Positions 43,096-52,006 of a DNA stretch of 52,015 bases are shown here, one piece after another. The position numbers were made by a program, and so were the translations under genes. The number at the start of each line of letters is the position of its first letter. Within the stretch, counting starts at the first letter, position 1. The DNA is taken from the NCBI GenBank assembly GCA_964492065.1, contig CAZBHH010000018.1, forward strand, positions 1 through 52,015, in the 5' to 3' direction. Origin of the DNA: JADKAC01 sp964492065. Lineage in GTDB: Bacteria > Bacteroidota > Bacteroidia > Chitinophagales > BACL12. The notes under the pieces were generated by a model. It was not told the origin of the DNA. It did no database searches and saw only the letters and a program-made list of their open reading frames with translations.

Positions 43096-43233
43096 AGTCA
43101 AAAATACTTAAATACTAAAGGGGATGTACCGGAATTTTCAATTAGCCAGTCATACATATCCCAACCAACGAAACCCACAGGCTGCAAATTTTCTTTTATT
43201 CGCCGCAAACTGCAATGGCTTTGCAATGGCTTT

Positions 43234-45129
43234 TCAGTCATACGCCCTGATATCTTTACCCTCCATAAAGTTTAAAAAGGCACGGTTGGCGATGCGGTTG
43301 CCGCCGGGCGTCGGATAGTCGCCGGTGAAATACCAGTCGCCGGTGTGATTCGGTATTGCCTCGTGCAGTTTCTCCACCGTTTGGTAAATCACCTCCACTT
43401 CCGCACGGATATTTTTGGATTTTACAATCTCACTTACCTTTTTTGAGATGGCATCATAGGAGAAGCGATCGTATAATTTTTTAACGACGTTGTGCATTTT
43501 TTCTACCGGCAAAGCCAGTTGTTGTTTGCATTCTGCATATACTTCCTGCAAAATAATTTCCTCTCCCTGTTCCTTTAATAATTCCACCATGGCCCGGAAT
43601 GCGACGAAATCGCCCATCTTGCTCATATCGATACCGTAACAATCCGGATAGCGGATTTGAGGTGCGGAAGAGACAATCACAATTTTTTTCGGCAATAAGC
43701 GATCGAGAATAGCTATAATACTTTGCTTTAATGTGGTGCCTCGCACGATGCTGTCGTCGATTAATACGATGGTGTCCACGCCGTCATTTACTTGTCCGTA
43801 GGTGATATCGTACACGTGGCTCACCATGTCGCTGCGCTCGTCATCATTGGTAATAAATGTGCGCATTTTCACATCCTTCAATGCGAGTTTTTCTACCCGC
43901 GGCCGTATATCGAGGATTTTTTTCTGCGCTTCCGCATCATCACCTGCCTGGCGGATCATTTTCAGCTTATAGTCATTCAGGTAATCTTCCACGCCCTTGA
44001 TCAAACCGTAGAATGCAATTTCTGATGTATTGGGAATAAATGAGAATACTGTATTATTCAAATCGTAATTCACCGCTTTCAACACATCGGGCGTGAGCAG
44101 TTTTCCCAGCATTTTCCGCTCCTGGTAGATTTCTTTATCATTGCCTCTCGAAAAATAAATGCGCTCGAAACTGCAACTTTTTCTTTCCAGCGGTTTGCGG
44201 CAATACACTTCATTTACCTTGCCGTTGCGTTTGATGATGAGGGCATAGCCCGGTTGCACCTCATGCACATCTTCGAACGGAGCGTCAAATACAGTCATGA
44301 TTGCCGCCCGTTCACTGGCGCATACCACCACTTCCTCGTCTGCATACCAATAAGCGGGGCGAATGCCGTTGGGATCACGCAACAAGAATGCATCGCCATG
44401 GCCGATCATACCGATAATGGCATAGCCGCCTTCAAAATCCTTAGCCGCCCGGCTCAGCACTCTGCCAACATCCAAATCGCTTGCGATAAGTTCGGTTATC
44501 GTCTTGTTGTCGTGATATTTTTTGTATTGTTCGAATAATGACTGCACCTCGGTGTCTAAAAAATGCCCGATTTTTTCCAGCACCGTAATAGTATCCGTAT
44601 GTTCTTTCGGATGTTGGCCGATAGCGACGAGCTGCTGAAACAAATCGCTGTTGTTTACCATATTAAAATTGCCGGCCAATACGAGATTTCTGGTAATCCA
44701 GTTATTCTCCCGGATAAATGGATGTACGCTGAACATACTGTTATGTCCGTGGGTGCCGTAACGCAGGTGCCCCATCATTAATTCGCCGGTGTATTGCACA
44801 TTTTTTTTCAGCCAGTCAATATCCTTTGACTCGTCGGGGTTGGCGGCTTTTTTTTCGCGGATATGCGAAAAGATTTTGTCGAACACTTCCTTTATGGCAT
44901 TCGATGCGGGCGACTTATGGATATCGATATATTTCTGACCGGGCGGCGTATTTAACTTGAGTGTGGCTACACCCGCTCCATCCTGACCGCGGTTGTGTTG
45001 TTTTTCCATCAACAGGTACAGCTTGTTTAAGCCATACAATGTGGATCCGTATTTCTCACGGTAATATTCTAATGGTTTGCGGAGTCGAATCAGTGCGATG
45101 CCGCATTCATGTGTAATAAAATCGCTCAA
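43234..45129 (-). CDS. purF: Long amidophosphoribosyltransferase (PurF family)
   Basis: PurF makes 5-phosphoribosylamine from PRPP and glutamine, the first step of purine synthesis. The 631-residue protein has a class II glutaminase domain whose nucleophile is Cys9 in THECGIALIRL, so eight residues must be removed to expose it. NRGQDGAGVA and HLRYGTHGHNS are the expected glutaminase motifs. The phosphoribosyltransferase domain has the PRPP loop TIVLIDDSIVRGTT at about 448. Standard PurF has 470-510 residues. The added length lies in extra helices around residues 75-115 and 360-400 and in a C-terminal tail of about 110 residues. This long form is typical of Bacteroidota. The start codon is TTG at 45127-45129; no ATG is in frame nearby. 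Confidence 0.88.
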   Translation of the reverse strand: MSDFITHECGIALIRLRKPLEYYREKYGSTLYGLNKLYLLMEKQHNRGQDGAGVATLKLNTPPGQKYIDIHKSPASNAIKEVFDKIFSHIREKKAANPDESKDIDWLKKNVQYTGELMMGHLRYGTHGHNSMFSVHPFIRENNWITRNLVLAGNFNMVNNSDLFQQLVAIGQHPKEHTDTITVLEKIGHFLDTEVQSLFEQYKKYHDNKTITELIASDLDVGRVLSRAAKDFEGGYAIIGMIGHGDAFLLRDPNGIRPAYWYADEEVVVCASERAAIMTVFDAPFEDVHEVQPGYALIIKRNGKVNEVYCRKPLERKSCSFERIYFSRGNDKEIYQERKMLGKLLTPDVLKAVNYDLNNTVFSFIPNTSEIAFYGLIKGVEDYLNDYKLKMIRQAGDDAEAQKKILDIRPRVEKLALKDVKMRTFITNDDERSDMVSHVYDITYGQVNDGVDTIVLIDDSIVRGTTLKQSIIAILDRLLPKKIVIVSSAPQIRYPDCYGIDMSKMGDFVAFRAMVELLKEQGEEIILQEVYAECKQQLALPVEKMHNVVKKLYDRFSYDAISKKVSEIVKSKNIRAEVEVIYQTVEKLHEAIPNHTGDWYFTGDYPTPGGNRIANRAFLNFMEGKDIRAYD

Positions 45130-45186
45130 GCTGTTTACGGTTTGTTGCTGTAAATAGTGTCAATCCTGATTGCAGTTATCAATGCT

Positions 45187-45194
45187 CAAAGGTA
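45187..45194 (-). promoter_or_regulatory. Promoter of the purF-type gene
   Basis: On the minus strand TACCTTTG runs from 45194 to 45187, an exact -7 match. TTA in place of TTG lies 20 bases upstream (45217-45215). The leader would be about 50 bases to the TTG start. Confidence 0.6.
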
Positions 45195-45229
45195 GGCAAT
45201 AAAAGGAAGGATACTAACCGTTGACAGGT

Positions 45230-46195
45230 TTACAACAAACCCCTGATAATATCATCCACGCTGATACCTTCGGCTTCCGCCTTGTAATTTTTTACTATGC
45301 GGTGTCTCAGGATGGGCAGGGCAACGGCACGCACGTCTTCCATGTCCGGCGAATATTTTCCCGAGATGGCGGCATGGCTCTTCGCTCCCATGACAAGGTA
45401 TTGCGAAGCCCGAGGCCCTGCGCCCCAGCTCAGGTAGTCGGTAGCGCTGCCGTGGGCATGTGCGGTGCCCGGCCGGGTCTTTGTGGCGAGTTGTACGGCG
45501 TATTCCAGGACATTGTCGGCAATCGGCATGCGGCGAATGAGGTGTTGGTAAGCAATAATTTCCGATTTGCCCATAATTTTTTGCATGCTGGTTTTTAGGT
45601 CTGCCGTAGTACTCTTTACCACCTGCATTTCCTCCTGCACGGATGGATAGTCGAGGGTGATGTTAAACATAAAACGGTCCAGCTGCGCCTCGGGTAAAGG
45701 ATAGGTGCCTTCCTGTTCGATGGGGTTTTGAGTGGCCAATACAAAAAACGGGAGGTCCAGCGGATGTACTACCCCGCCGACGGTGACATTCTTTTCCTGC
45801 ATGGCTTCCAACAGGGCGGCCTGTGTCTTCGGCGGCGTCCGGTTGATCTCGTCTGCGAGAATAATATTGGCAAAGACGGGGCCTTTCAAAAATTTAAAGT
45901 TACGGGTCTCGTCCAGTATTTCCGTTCCGGTGATATCCGATGGCATCAGGTCGGGTGTAAACTGGATGCGTTTGAAACTCAAATCCAAAACATCGGCGAT
46001 TGTTTTTATCAATAGAGTTTTTGCCAGGCCGGGAACGCCTACCAGAAGGCTGTGGCCATCGCTGAATACCGAAAGCAAAACAAATTTTACGACCTCGTCC
46101 TGGCCGATAATTGTCTTGCCGATTTCAGTGCGCAATTTTTTATAGTCTGCGGCTAATGCATCTATTGCCGCTACGTCATTGCTAAATTCTCTCAT
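45230..46195 (-). CDS. MoxR-family AAA+ ATPase
   Basis: MoxR ATPases act as chaperones that activate partner proteins, often VWA-domain or metal-binding proteins. The 321-residue protein has Walker A GVPGLAKT at about residue 52, Walker B NIILADEINRTPPKTQAALL, and the sensor region VLATQNPIEQEGTYPLPEAQ. The usual next genes of this group (DUF58 and VWA proteins) are not downstream; a purF-type gene follows instead, with its own promoter. It lies 40 bases after the SurA-like gene and is probably the end of that operon. Confidence 0.93.
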   Translation of the reverse strand: MREFSNDVAAIDALAADYKKLRTEIGKTIIGQDEVVKFVLLSVFSDGHSLLVGVPGLAKTLLIKTIADVLDLSFKRIQFTPDLMPSDITGTEILDETRNFKFLKGPVFANIILADEINRTPPKTQAALLEAMQEKNVTVGGVVHPLDLPFFVLATQNPIEQEGTYPLPEAQLDRFMFNITLDYPSVQEEMQVVKSTTADLKTSMQKIMGKSEIIAYQHLIRRMPIADNVLEYAVQLATKTRPGTAHAHGSATDYLSWGAGPRASQYLVMGAKSHAAISGKYSPDMEDVRAVALPILRHRIVKNYKAEAEGISVDDIIRGLL

Positions 46196-46235
46196 GCTAT
46201 GTTTTCAAAACGTTTTATTATTCAATCACTTCAAC

Positions 46236-47600
46236 TCATTTGCTGCCCATTTCTACAGAACGCCGCACCAGTTCATTAATTTCGGCACAGTCGTCAAAAG
46301 TGGTATCGACGCTTAGATAGACATCCTTTACCTTGCGCAATACCCAGTCGTCGATAAGTTTCTGTTGTTTTTCATTTTTCGCCGCCGTTTGCAGCCGGTA
46401 GTAATCGTCTGTAAGATTGGCCTGGTGCGGCGGGTTCTGGCTGTTCAGCAGGATACAGCGATACCCTTTCTTTCCCTGGTAATCGGTGTAAGAAATCACC
46501 TCGGATATTTCGCCGGGTTTTAATTTCTCGATAGCGTAATACACGTCGGGATCCAACTGATCAATTTCGAAGAAGGTGGATCCGGTCTGTGCGTTCAGCA
46601 CTTCGCCGCCGTTGCGTTTTGTCGTTTCATCCATGCTGAATTTTGCAACGGCATCCCGGAACGAAATGTTGCCGGCAATAATTATGGAGCGGATGCTGTC
46701 TAATTTTTTTGATGCATTGATATAATTGGAGTTGGTAATCGGCGGCGTGATGAGAATATGCCGCAGGCAGATTTTATCGCCTTGCCGCTCTTCCAGTTTG
46801 ATGATGTGATAACCGAATTGCGTTTGTACCACTTCGGAAACCTCACCCGGTTTCAATTTAAATGCCGCCGCATCAAACTCGGGTACGAAGGTACCCCGGT
46901 TAACGCATCCCAAATAGCCGCCCTCTTCTTTCGAGCCGGGATCTTCGGAATAAATGGATGCCAGCAGCGAAAAATCTTCGCCGTTGAGAATGCGCTGTCG
47001 CAACTCTTCTGCTTTTTGCCTGGCGTAATCCTTCTGTTCTTCCGTCGGCTGCGGCATGATGACGATATGTGCAAATTCCACTTCCGCATTGAAGTACGGC
47101 AGCGAATCGGCGGGTATTTTATTAAAAAAGGCTTTCACCTCGGATGGCGAAACGGTGATATCGCCGGTGACCTCTGCTTTCATCCGGTCGGAGAGCAAAA
47201 TATCCCTGATGTCGCCGCGGAATTCTTCTTTCATCTCCAGAAATGACTTGCCGTAGAAGGCTTCCATTTTCTCCCGCGATCCGAACAGCGATTCGTAGTA
47301 GTTCAGCCGCCTGTCCAGTTCGTATTCCACTTCATCGTCGGTAACCACTATGCTGTCTTTCGCCGCCTGCAATATGAGCAACTGCTGGGTGATGAGCTCT
47401 TTTAAAATATAACAGCGCACATCTTCGGGCAGCGCTGTGCCTGCTGATGCCTCTTGTAAATAGATTGTCTCCACCTCGGAACGCAGGATAATTTTTTCAC
47501 CGACCTGCGCAATTATCTTGTCGGCTGTAACCGGCTGCGCAAGTAACCCGCTGCACGATAGCCATCCTAAACAAATCAGGGACAGATTTTTAATAGACAT
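46236..47600 (-). CDS. SurA-like periplasmic peptidyl-prolyl isomerase
   Basis: The 454-residue protein is a periplasmic chaperone/isomerase of the SurA class, which escorts outer-membrane proteins. It has a signal peptide (MSIKNLSLICLGWLSCSGLLAQ), an N-terminal chaperone region starting ADKIIAQVGEKIILRSEVE, and two parvulin domains (about 170-275 with HIVIMPQPTEEQKD and FGYHIIKLEE; about 276-385 with LRHILITPP). ATG at 47600 is preferred: it follows the upstream stop by one base and gives a clean signal, whereas an earlier ATG at 47627 would overlap the upstream gene. It is the third gene of a folding-factor operon. Confidence 0.9.
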   Translation of the reverse strand: MSIKNLSLICLGWLSCSGLLAQPVTADKIIAQVGEKIILRSEVETIYLQEASAGTALPEDVRCYILKELITQQLLILQAAKDSIVVTDDEVEYELDRRLNYYESLFGSREKMEAFYGKSFLEMKEEFRGDIRDILLSDRMKAEVTGDITVSPSEVKAFFNKIPADSLPYFNAEVEFAHIVIMPQPTEEQKDYARQKAEELRQRILNGEDFSLLASIYSEDPGSKEEGGYLGCVNRGTFVPEFDAAAFKLKPGEVSEVVQTQFGYHIIKLEERQGDKICLRHILITPPITNSNYINASKKLDSIRSIIIAGNISFRDAVAKFSMDETTKRNGGEVLNAQTGSTFFEIDQLDPDVYYAIEKLKPGEISEVISYTDYQGKKGYRCILLNSQNPPHQANLTDDYYRLQTAAKNEKQQKLIDDWVLRKVKDVYLSVDTTFDDCAEINELVRRSVEMGSK

Positions 47601-47601
47601 A

Positions 47602-48360
47602 TTATTCGTATTTATAAATCTCGGCATCGTTAATGCGCAATGATTCGGTTACAATTTTCTGGTAATTGCGTTTTAACAAGGCTATTTTTTTCTGATTAAT
47701 CATTATGCGGCGGATGTCCTCCTGCACAAACTCAAACGGCGCCTGCTCGCCGGCCTTCATAAATGCATGTGTTTTTACGAGGTACCTGTTTGTAGCATCT
47801 TCACCGGTCAGCGTTTTTGTATTGCGCAAATTTTCGTTGGCGTACATTTCGGCAGGCAAAATACCGATCAGCGATTCTGCGAACATCCATTGCTGGCTCT
47901 CAAATAAATAATTGCTGCAATTCACCAGGCAAAACGATTCCAACTCGTTGCGGTATTTTTCAATATCCTTATTGAACCAGAAATAGAGCGAATCGTATTT
48001 TGAATTTGTAACCGGGATTACCGCATAGGAGAGTTTGTAAATATCCGCCTGGAGGATAAAGTCCTGCAAATGGGCATTGTAATACGCTTCCAGGCTGTCG
48101 GTTTTTATTATCGTATCCAGGTTTTGGGAAAGCCAGAATTTTTCGTAGGCATAGATTAAGAGCGACTCTTTGTACTCTTTTGTCTGGCGGTTGATTTCGG
48201 GCAGTTCCTGTTGTAAATTATTCTCGGCAATGCGCAATATGATGTTTTGCTGAATCCAATGATCGATATAGGCCTCTACAAATTGTGCACTGTCCTGGGG
48301 CGAAATATTTTCACCCAGCAGACCTTTCACTTCCGACGGGTATAAGTATTTGTCGTACAC
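47602..48360 (-). CDS. Envelope lipoprotein of the parvulin operon, 5' end damaged or misread
   Basis: The conservative frame (GTG at 48360) gives 252 residues with no recognised domain, but with the helical, charged look of a chaperone N-terminal region (HWIQQNIILRIAENNLQQEL). The frame continues open upstream to 48477 and there encodes a lipoprotein signal with lipobox ITAC, the cysteine at 48411-48409. No ATG, GTG or TTG opens that extension. The upstream gene's stop is directly followed by an ATG (48472) in the wrong frame. The gene lies between a PpiC-type gene and a SurA-like gene and is coupled to the latter by a 1-base gap. It is likely an accessory folding factor anchored in the membrane. 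Confidence 0.8.
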   Translation of the reverse strand: MYDKYLYPSEVKGLLGENISPQDSAQFVEAYIDHWIQQNIILRIAENNLQQELPEINRQTKEYKESLLIYAYEKFWLSQNLDTIIKTDSLEAYYNAHLQDFILQADIYKLSYAVIPVTNSKYDSLYFWFNKDIEKYRNELESFCLVNCSNYLFESQQWMFAESLIGILPAEMYANENLRNTKTLTGEDATNRYLVKTHAFMKAGEQAPFEFVQEDIRRIMINQKKIALLKRNYQKIVTESLRINDAEIYKYE

Positions 48361-48477
48361 ACGGGCAAGCGGTTGTTCTTCAGATTGTTGATCCTCTGCG
48401 CTTCTGTTACATGCGGTTATCGCAGTAACAAGACATACAACACCTATGATACCTATACGGCGGATGGCACATTTATT
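48361..48477 (-). other. In-frame lipoprotein signal lacking a start codon
   Basis: This open stretch, continuous with the gene at 47602-48360, encodes CAIRRIGIIGVVCLVTAITAC and then NRSAEDQQSEEQP, a textbook lipoprotein signal and linker. The ATG at 48472 is one base out of frame. If two bases (TG) of the sequence ATGTGCC had been ATGTGTGCC, the ATG would open this frame directly after the TAA of the upstream gene. Confidence 0.7.
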
Positions 48478-50434
48478 TTATAAGCGAATTAAACACTTGC
48501 TGGTTTACTTTCACCGGATACTTTTCCCGCAGCTCTGCCAGCCATTTCTTTTCCAGCTCGTCCTGGTATCCCGATATGACATATCCCCTTGCTTCTTTTA
48601 AAGTCTTTTGCATCGGGGGTACGATTTTGATTAGTTTCACAATGGTGATGGATCCATCGCTGTTTAGGATATTTTCGCCAAGGCCGGGTTTCTTATTGAG
48701 TTGGTCCACGTTCGAATTTTGCCCGGGGAGAAATAAATCGTTTTCAATAATCACTGCAACAGAAGAGTCGGTATTCAGCGCTGCGGAAATTTCGTCATCC
48801 GTTTTTTTCTTTTCCAGCATCTGGCGCACGACTGTTGCGGTGGAGTCGTTATAGCACTCGTAGATAGTGGCTTCCACACGCTCGTCCCACATGTATTCGC
48901 CTTTGTGTTTTTCGTAATACGCCTCCAACCCTGCGCTATCCTTTGACGCAGCCACCCATACTTTTTGGTTTGTCAGTTCAAACAGGGGGATGCCGGCACG
49001 GTACTCCTGCATTAACCTCTGAAAGTCGGGATCATTTTTTCCCAATTGATATTCGATAAGCACATTTTCTTCGGCGTTGTTGTAAAGTTTTTCAAACTTG
49101 TTTTTAATATCTTCCTCCCGGAGCGTCTTTTGTTTTATTTCGAGGTAAGAGGCGAGTTGCCCCTGGGTGTAAACGATTGAGCCGACAGAGAATACCGGTT
49201 TGTTCAACATTGCAATATTTACCGGTTTCCAGTTGCCGGCGAGGAATGTGCTGTCCAGCATTTGCAGTACGGCAGCTTTATTCTCCGGATAAACGATATA
49301 GGACTTATCCTGTTTCACCTCTCGGACATAGGCGTTGCGAATATCTGTATATTGTGCAGTACGCTCGATGCGGGACTTAATCTCGCCCTTCATTTCTTCG
49401 TACGGGGGCAGGCTTCGCCTGTCGATCAGCTTAATGAGATGCCAGCCAAAGGCTGTACGGACAGGGTCGGAAATTTCGCCGATATTCTTAATGTTGAAAG
49501 CCGCTTCTTCAAATGGCGCCGTCATTTTTCCCACACCGAACCAGTCGAGCTCACCGTTTCGGGATTTGGTGTTAATGTCCTCGCTGTACTGCTTCACCAT
49601 GTCTTCGAACGTTACGGTACCCGCTTTCAAATCGGCGGCGATGTGATCTATTTGCGACTTGACAAGTGCGCTGTCCTTTGCGGTGCTATTTTCTTTCAAT
49701 CGCAACAATAAGTGTTCAACTTTTACTTCGCCGGAAGCAGGGCGTTCGGCATCTATCCTTAGGATATGGTATCCGTATTTGCTGCGGATTACCGGCGAAA
49801 CCTCACCGATTTTTGTGGTATAGGCGGCATCTTCAAAATTTTTATCGGGGATACTGAAACCATTTATCCATCCCACCCGGCCACCGTTGGCACGGCCGTT
49901 CGGGTCGCTGGTGAGCTCTGAGGCTACTTGCGCAAATGGTTCTCCCTTTGATAGCCTGTCCTGCGCCTGCATGATTGTCTGATATGCTTTTAAGGTGTCT
50001 TCCGGGGTTGGATTGGCGGGGAATGACGACATGATATGGAATACCAGCCGCTCCGTCTGCATGCGCTTATAAATTTTTTGTATCTCCGGCTCAAGCGCAA
50101 CCTTTTCGAAATTGGATTTGATAAGTTGATCGCCGTATTTCTCCAACTCGGTTCGCACACTCAATATGGTGTCGATCTGCTCAGCTTCCGCCTCCTTTAC
50201 CTTCAGTTTATAATTGATGTACAATTCCAGGTATTCCTGTAATGATTCTTTGGAGAAGTCATTTTTCTTGTTGAGGTTGTTCTTTGTATAAATATACACG
50301 AACTCCGATTTTGTCACCGGCGTACCTCCAACGGTGAAGAGCACCTCATCGCCGCCGTTAGTCTGACCGAACGATGTTACAGCAAAGGATTGAAAAATTA
50401 CCAATGCAATGATTCCCAATATCCGATTTTTCAT
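48473..50434 (-). CDS. PpiC-type parvulin chaperone (PpiD/SurA-like)
   Basis: The 653-residue protein opens the folding-factor operon. After a signal peptide (MKNRILGIIALVIFQSFAVT) comes an N-terminal region of the SurA/PpiD type (VTKSEFVYIYTKNNLNK). Two parvulin domains follow, about 130-235 (with YGYHILRIDAERP) and about 240-345 (VEHLLLRLKENS... FGWHLIKLIDRR). A long C-terminal region contains a third divergent segment. Parvulins isomerise Xaa-Pro bonds and hold unfolded outer-membrane or secreted proteins. ATG at 50434 is preferred over GTG at 50440. A perfect -7 element lies 35 bases upstream. Confidence 0.9.
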   Translation of the reverse strand: MKNRILGIIALVIFQSFAVTSFGQTNGGDEVLFTVGGTPVTKSEFVYIYTKNNLNKKNDFSKESLQEYLELYINYKLKVKEAEAEQIDTILSVRTELEKYGDQLIKSNFEKVALEPEIQKIYKRMQTERLVFHIMSSFPANPTPEDTLKAYQTIMQAQDRLSKGEPFAQVASELTSDPNGRANGGRVGWINGFSIPDKNFEDAAYTTKIGEVSPVIRSKYGYHILRIDAERPASGEVKVEHLLLRLKENSTAKDSALVKSQIDHIAADLKAGTVTFEDMVKQYSEDINTKSRNGELDWFGVGKMTAPFEEAAFNIKNIGEISDPVRTAFGWHLIKLIDRRSLPPYEEMKGEIKSRIERTAQYTDIRNAYVREVKQDKSYIVYPENKAAVLQMLDSTFLAGNWKPVNIAMLNKPVFSVGSIVYTQGQLASYLEIKQKTLREEDIKNKFEKLYNNAEENVLIEYQLGKNDPDFQRLMQEYRAGIPLFELTNQKVWVAASKDSAGLEAYYEKHKGEYMWDERVEATIYECYNDSTATVVRQMLEKKKTDDEISAALNTDSSVAVIIENDLFLPGQNSNVDQLNKKPGLGENILNSDGSITIVKLIKIVPPMQKTLKEARGYVISGYQDELEKKWLAELREKYPVKVNQQVFNSLIK

Positions 50435-50468
50435 TCTCACTAAATTTTAATGCTTAAAAAAGAGACTG

Positions 50469-50476
50469 CAAAGCTA
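50469..50476 (-). promoter_or_regulatory. -7 promoter element of the parvulin operon
   Basis: On the minus strand TAGCTTTG runs from 50476 to 50469, an exact match to TAnnTTTG. The expected leader is about 25-30 bases. A TTG lies upstream at a 14-base spacing, shorter than the usual 19-21. Confidence 0.55.
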
Positions 50477-50604
50477 TAATTTTTTCAATGCAAACCCTAT
50501 GAAAATCCATATTTAACAACCTTTTGGGCGATTTATTATGGAGGCAGAATGTATGGGGATTACAAAGAAATCTCCGCTCGACCGGCAAAACCTATTCGAT
50601 TGTT

Positions 50605-50612
50605 TACCTTTG
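50605..50612 (+). promoter_or_regulatory. -7 promoter element of the SlyD-like gene
   Basis: TACCTTTG is an exact match, 18 bases before the ATG at 50631. It lies inside an open upstream extension of the frame and so rules out a start at 50538. Confidence 0.6.
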
Positions 50613-50630
50613 TGTTTCAATACAATCATA

Positions 50631-51140
50631 ATGATTATAGAAAAAAACAAAGTAGTTACACTCACCTATGAATTGCACAAAGATAATTCAAAGGGCGATT
50701 TGATTGAAGCCGTTGACGATAAAAACCCTTTTGTATTCCTGTTTGGGTCAGGGAGTTTGTTGCCGGAGTTCGAGGCCAACATCGCAGCCAAGACAAAGGG
50801 CCAGAACTTCGAATTCGGCATACTTGCAGAGAATGCCTATGGCGAAATGGATGAAAGGGCATTACAGCACGTGCCCAAGGATATCTTCATCATCGACGGG
50901 AAACTCGCCGAAGACTTACTGGTAGTAGATACGTTCGTTAATCTCCGCGACAATGAAGGCAACCTGGTGCGTGCCCGCATTTCGGATGTCGGCGAATCGG
51001 AAGTTTTGCTGGATTTTAATCATCCGCTGGCCGGCCAGAATTTGTTTTTCAGCGGCGAAATTCTGGATGTGCGGGAAGCGACAACCGAAGAAATTGAACA
51101 TGGCCATGTGCATGGGCCGGGGGGGCACCATCACCATTAA
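50631..51140 (+). CDS. SlyD-like FKBP-type peptidyl-prolyl isomerase
   Basis: The 169-residue protein begins MIIEKNKVVTLTYELH and has the FKBP/SlyD features FVFLFGSGSLLPEFE, AYGEMDERALQHVPKDIF (chaperone insert-in-flap type) and LLDFNHPLAGQNLFF. It ends with a histidine-rich tail (HGHVHGPGGHHHH), as in SlyD, which binds nickel and other metals. SlyD proteins act in the cytoplasm as folding helpers and metal carriers. It is convergent with the SDR gene and their stop codons touch without a spare base. Confidence 0.9.
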   Translation: MIIEKNKVVTLTYELHKDNSKGDLIEAVDDKNPFVFLFGSGSLLPEFEANIAAKTKGQNFEFGILAENAYGEMDERALQHVPKDIFIIDGKLAEDLLVVDTFVNLRDNEGNLVRARISDVGESEVLLDFNHPLAGQNLFFSGEILDVREATTEEIEHGHVHGPGGHHHH

Positions 51141-51932
51141 TTACAGCGCAGCGGTCCTGCCGCCATCTACGGGCAGGTTGATGCCGGTGATATAGGCGGC
51201 GGCCGGCGAGGCGAGGAATGCCACGGCATTGGCGATTTCTGCGGCTTCGGCGAAGCGGCCGAGCGGTATTTCCCGCAGCATTTCACCGGAGATTGCCTCC
51301 ACTTGAGCTCCTGTCTTCTCGGCTTTACCCGAGATAATGGACTCCAATCGCTGCGTGCGGGTAGCGCCGGGCAACACGTTATTTACGGTAATGCCGTCTT
51401 TCCCCAATTCATTGGCCAGCGTCTTCGCCCAGTTAGCCACCGCAGCCCGCACCGTATTGGAAACTCCCAGGTTGTGCAATGGTTGCTTTACCGAAGTGGA
51501 AATCACGTTGATTATACGCCCGTAACCTCCTGCCCGCATTCCCGGGATTAAGGCCGTAGCCAGAATATGATTGCACACCAGGTGCGCATTGAAGGCGATG
51601 CGAAACTCTTCTTCGTGCGCATCTGTGAGTGGCCCTGCTGCCGGCCCGCCGGTATTGTTCACCAAAATATGAATCGGTGCACGATGGGTTTCCAAAAATT
51701 CAGCGAGCGAAGTTTTGAGCTCCCCGGGTGCATGAAAATCCGCTGCAAAATACCGGTGCTCCTGCCCTTGCGGTGTGGGCAAGCCGCCGGCTATCTCCCG
51801 CAGTTTCTCCGCATTGCGGGCTACTAAAACAAGTCGAGCGCCCGCATGTGCTAATTCCGTCGCAATGGCCAATCCGATTCCCCGGGTGCTGCCGCATACC
51901 ATTGCAGTTTTTTGGTCTAAACTCAAATCCAT
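51141..51932 (-). CDS. Short-chain dehydrogenase-like protein with altered catalytic site
   Basis: The 263-residue protein has the classical SDR Rossmann fold: cofactor loop GSTRGIG at 14-20, VNNTGG at 91-96, the strand INVIS with Ser145, and a C-terminal ITGINLPVDGG. The usual YxxxK pair 13 residues after the serine is replaced by Ser158 and Arg162 (SNTVR). A subfamily with this SN...R pattern is known to me from annotated 'SDR family oxidoreductases', so the gene is probably intact. The reaction may differ from simple alcohol/ketone redox. Cytoplasmic. Confidence 0.85.
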   Translation of the reverse strand: MDLSLDQKTAMVCGSTRGIGLAIATELAHAGARLVLVARNAEKLREIAGGLPTPQGQEHRYFAADFHAPGELKTSLAEFLETHRAPIHILVNNTGGPAAGPLTDAHEEEFRIAFNAHLVCNHILATALIPGMRAGGYGRIINVISTSVKQPLHNLGVSNTVRAAVANWAKTLANELGKDGITVNNVLPGATRTQRLESIISGKAEKTGAQVEAISGEMLREIPLGRFAEAAEIANAVAFLASPAAAYITGINLPVDGGRTAAL

Positions 51933-52006
51933 TTTTGGTGTTTTTTAAGAACAGGTAATGATTGCAACAGAATTTTTTACATTTATACCGATCAAAAATA
52001 AACATT

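Noticed and set aside
50538..50630. Upstream in-frame extension of the SlyD-like gene
   Set aside because: It contains an exact -7 promoter element and lacks similarity to SlyD N-termini.
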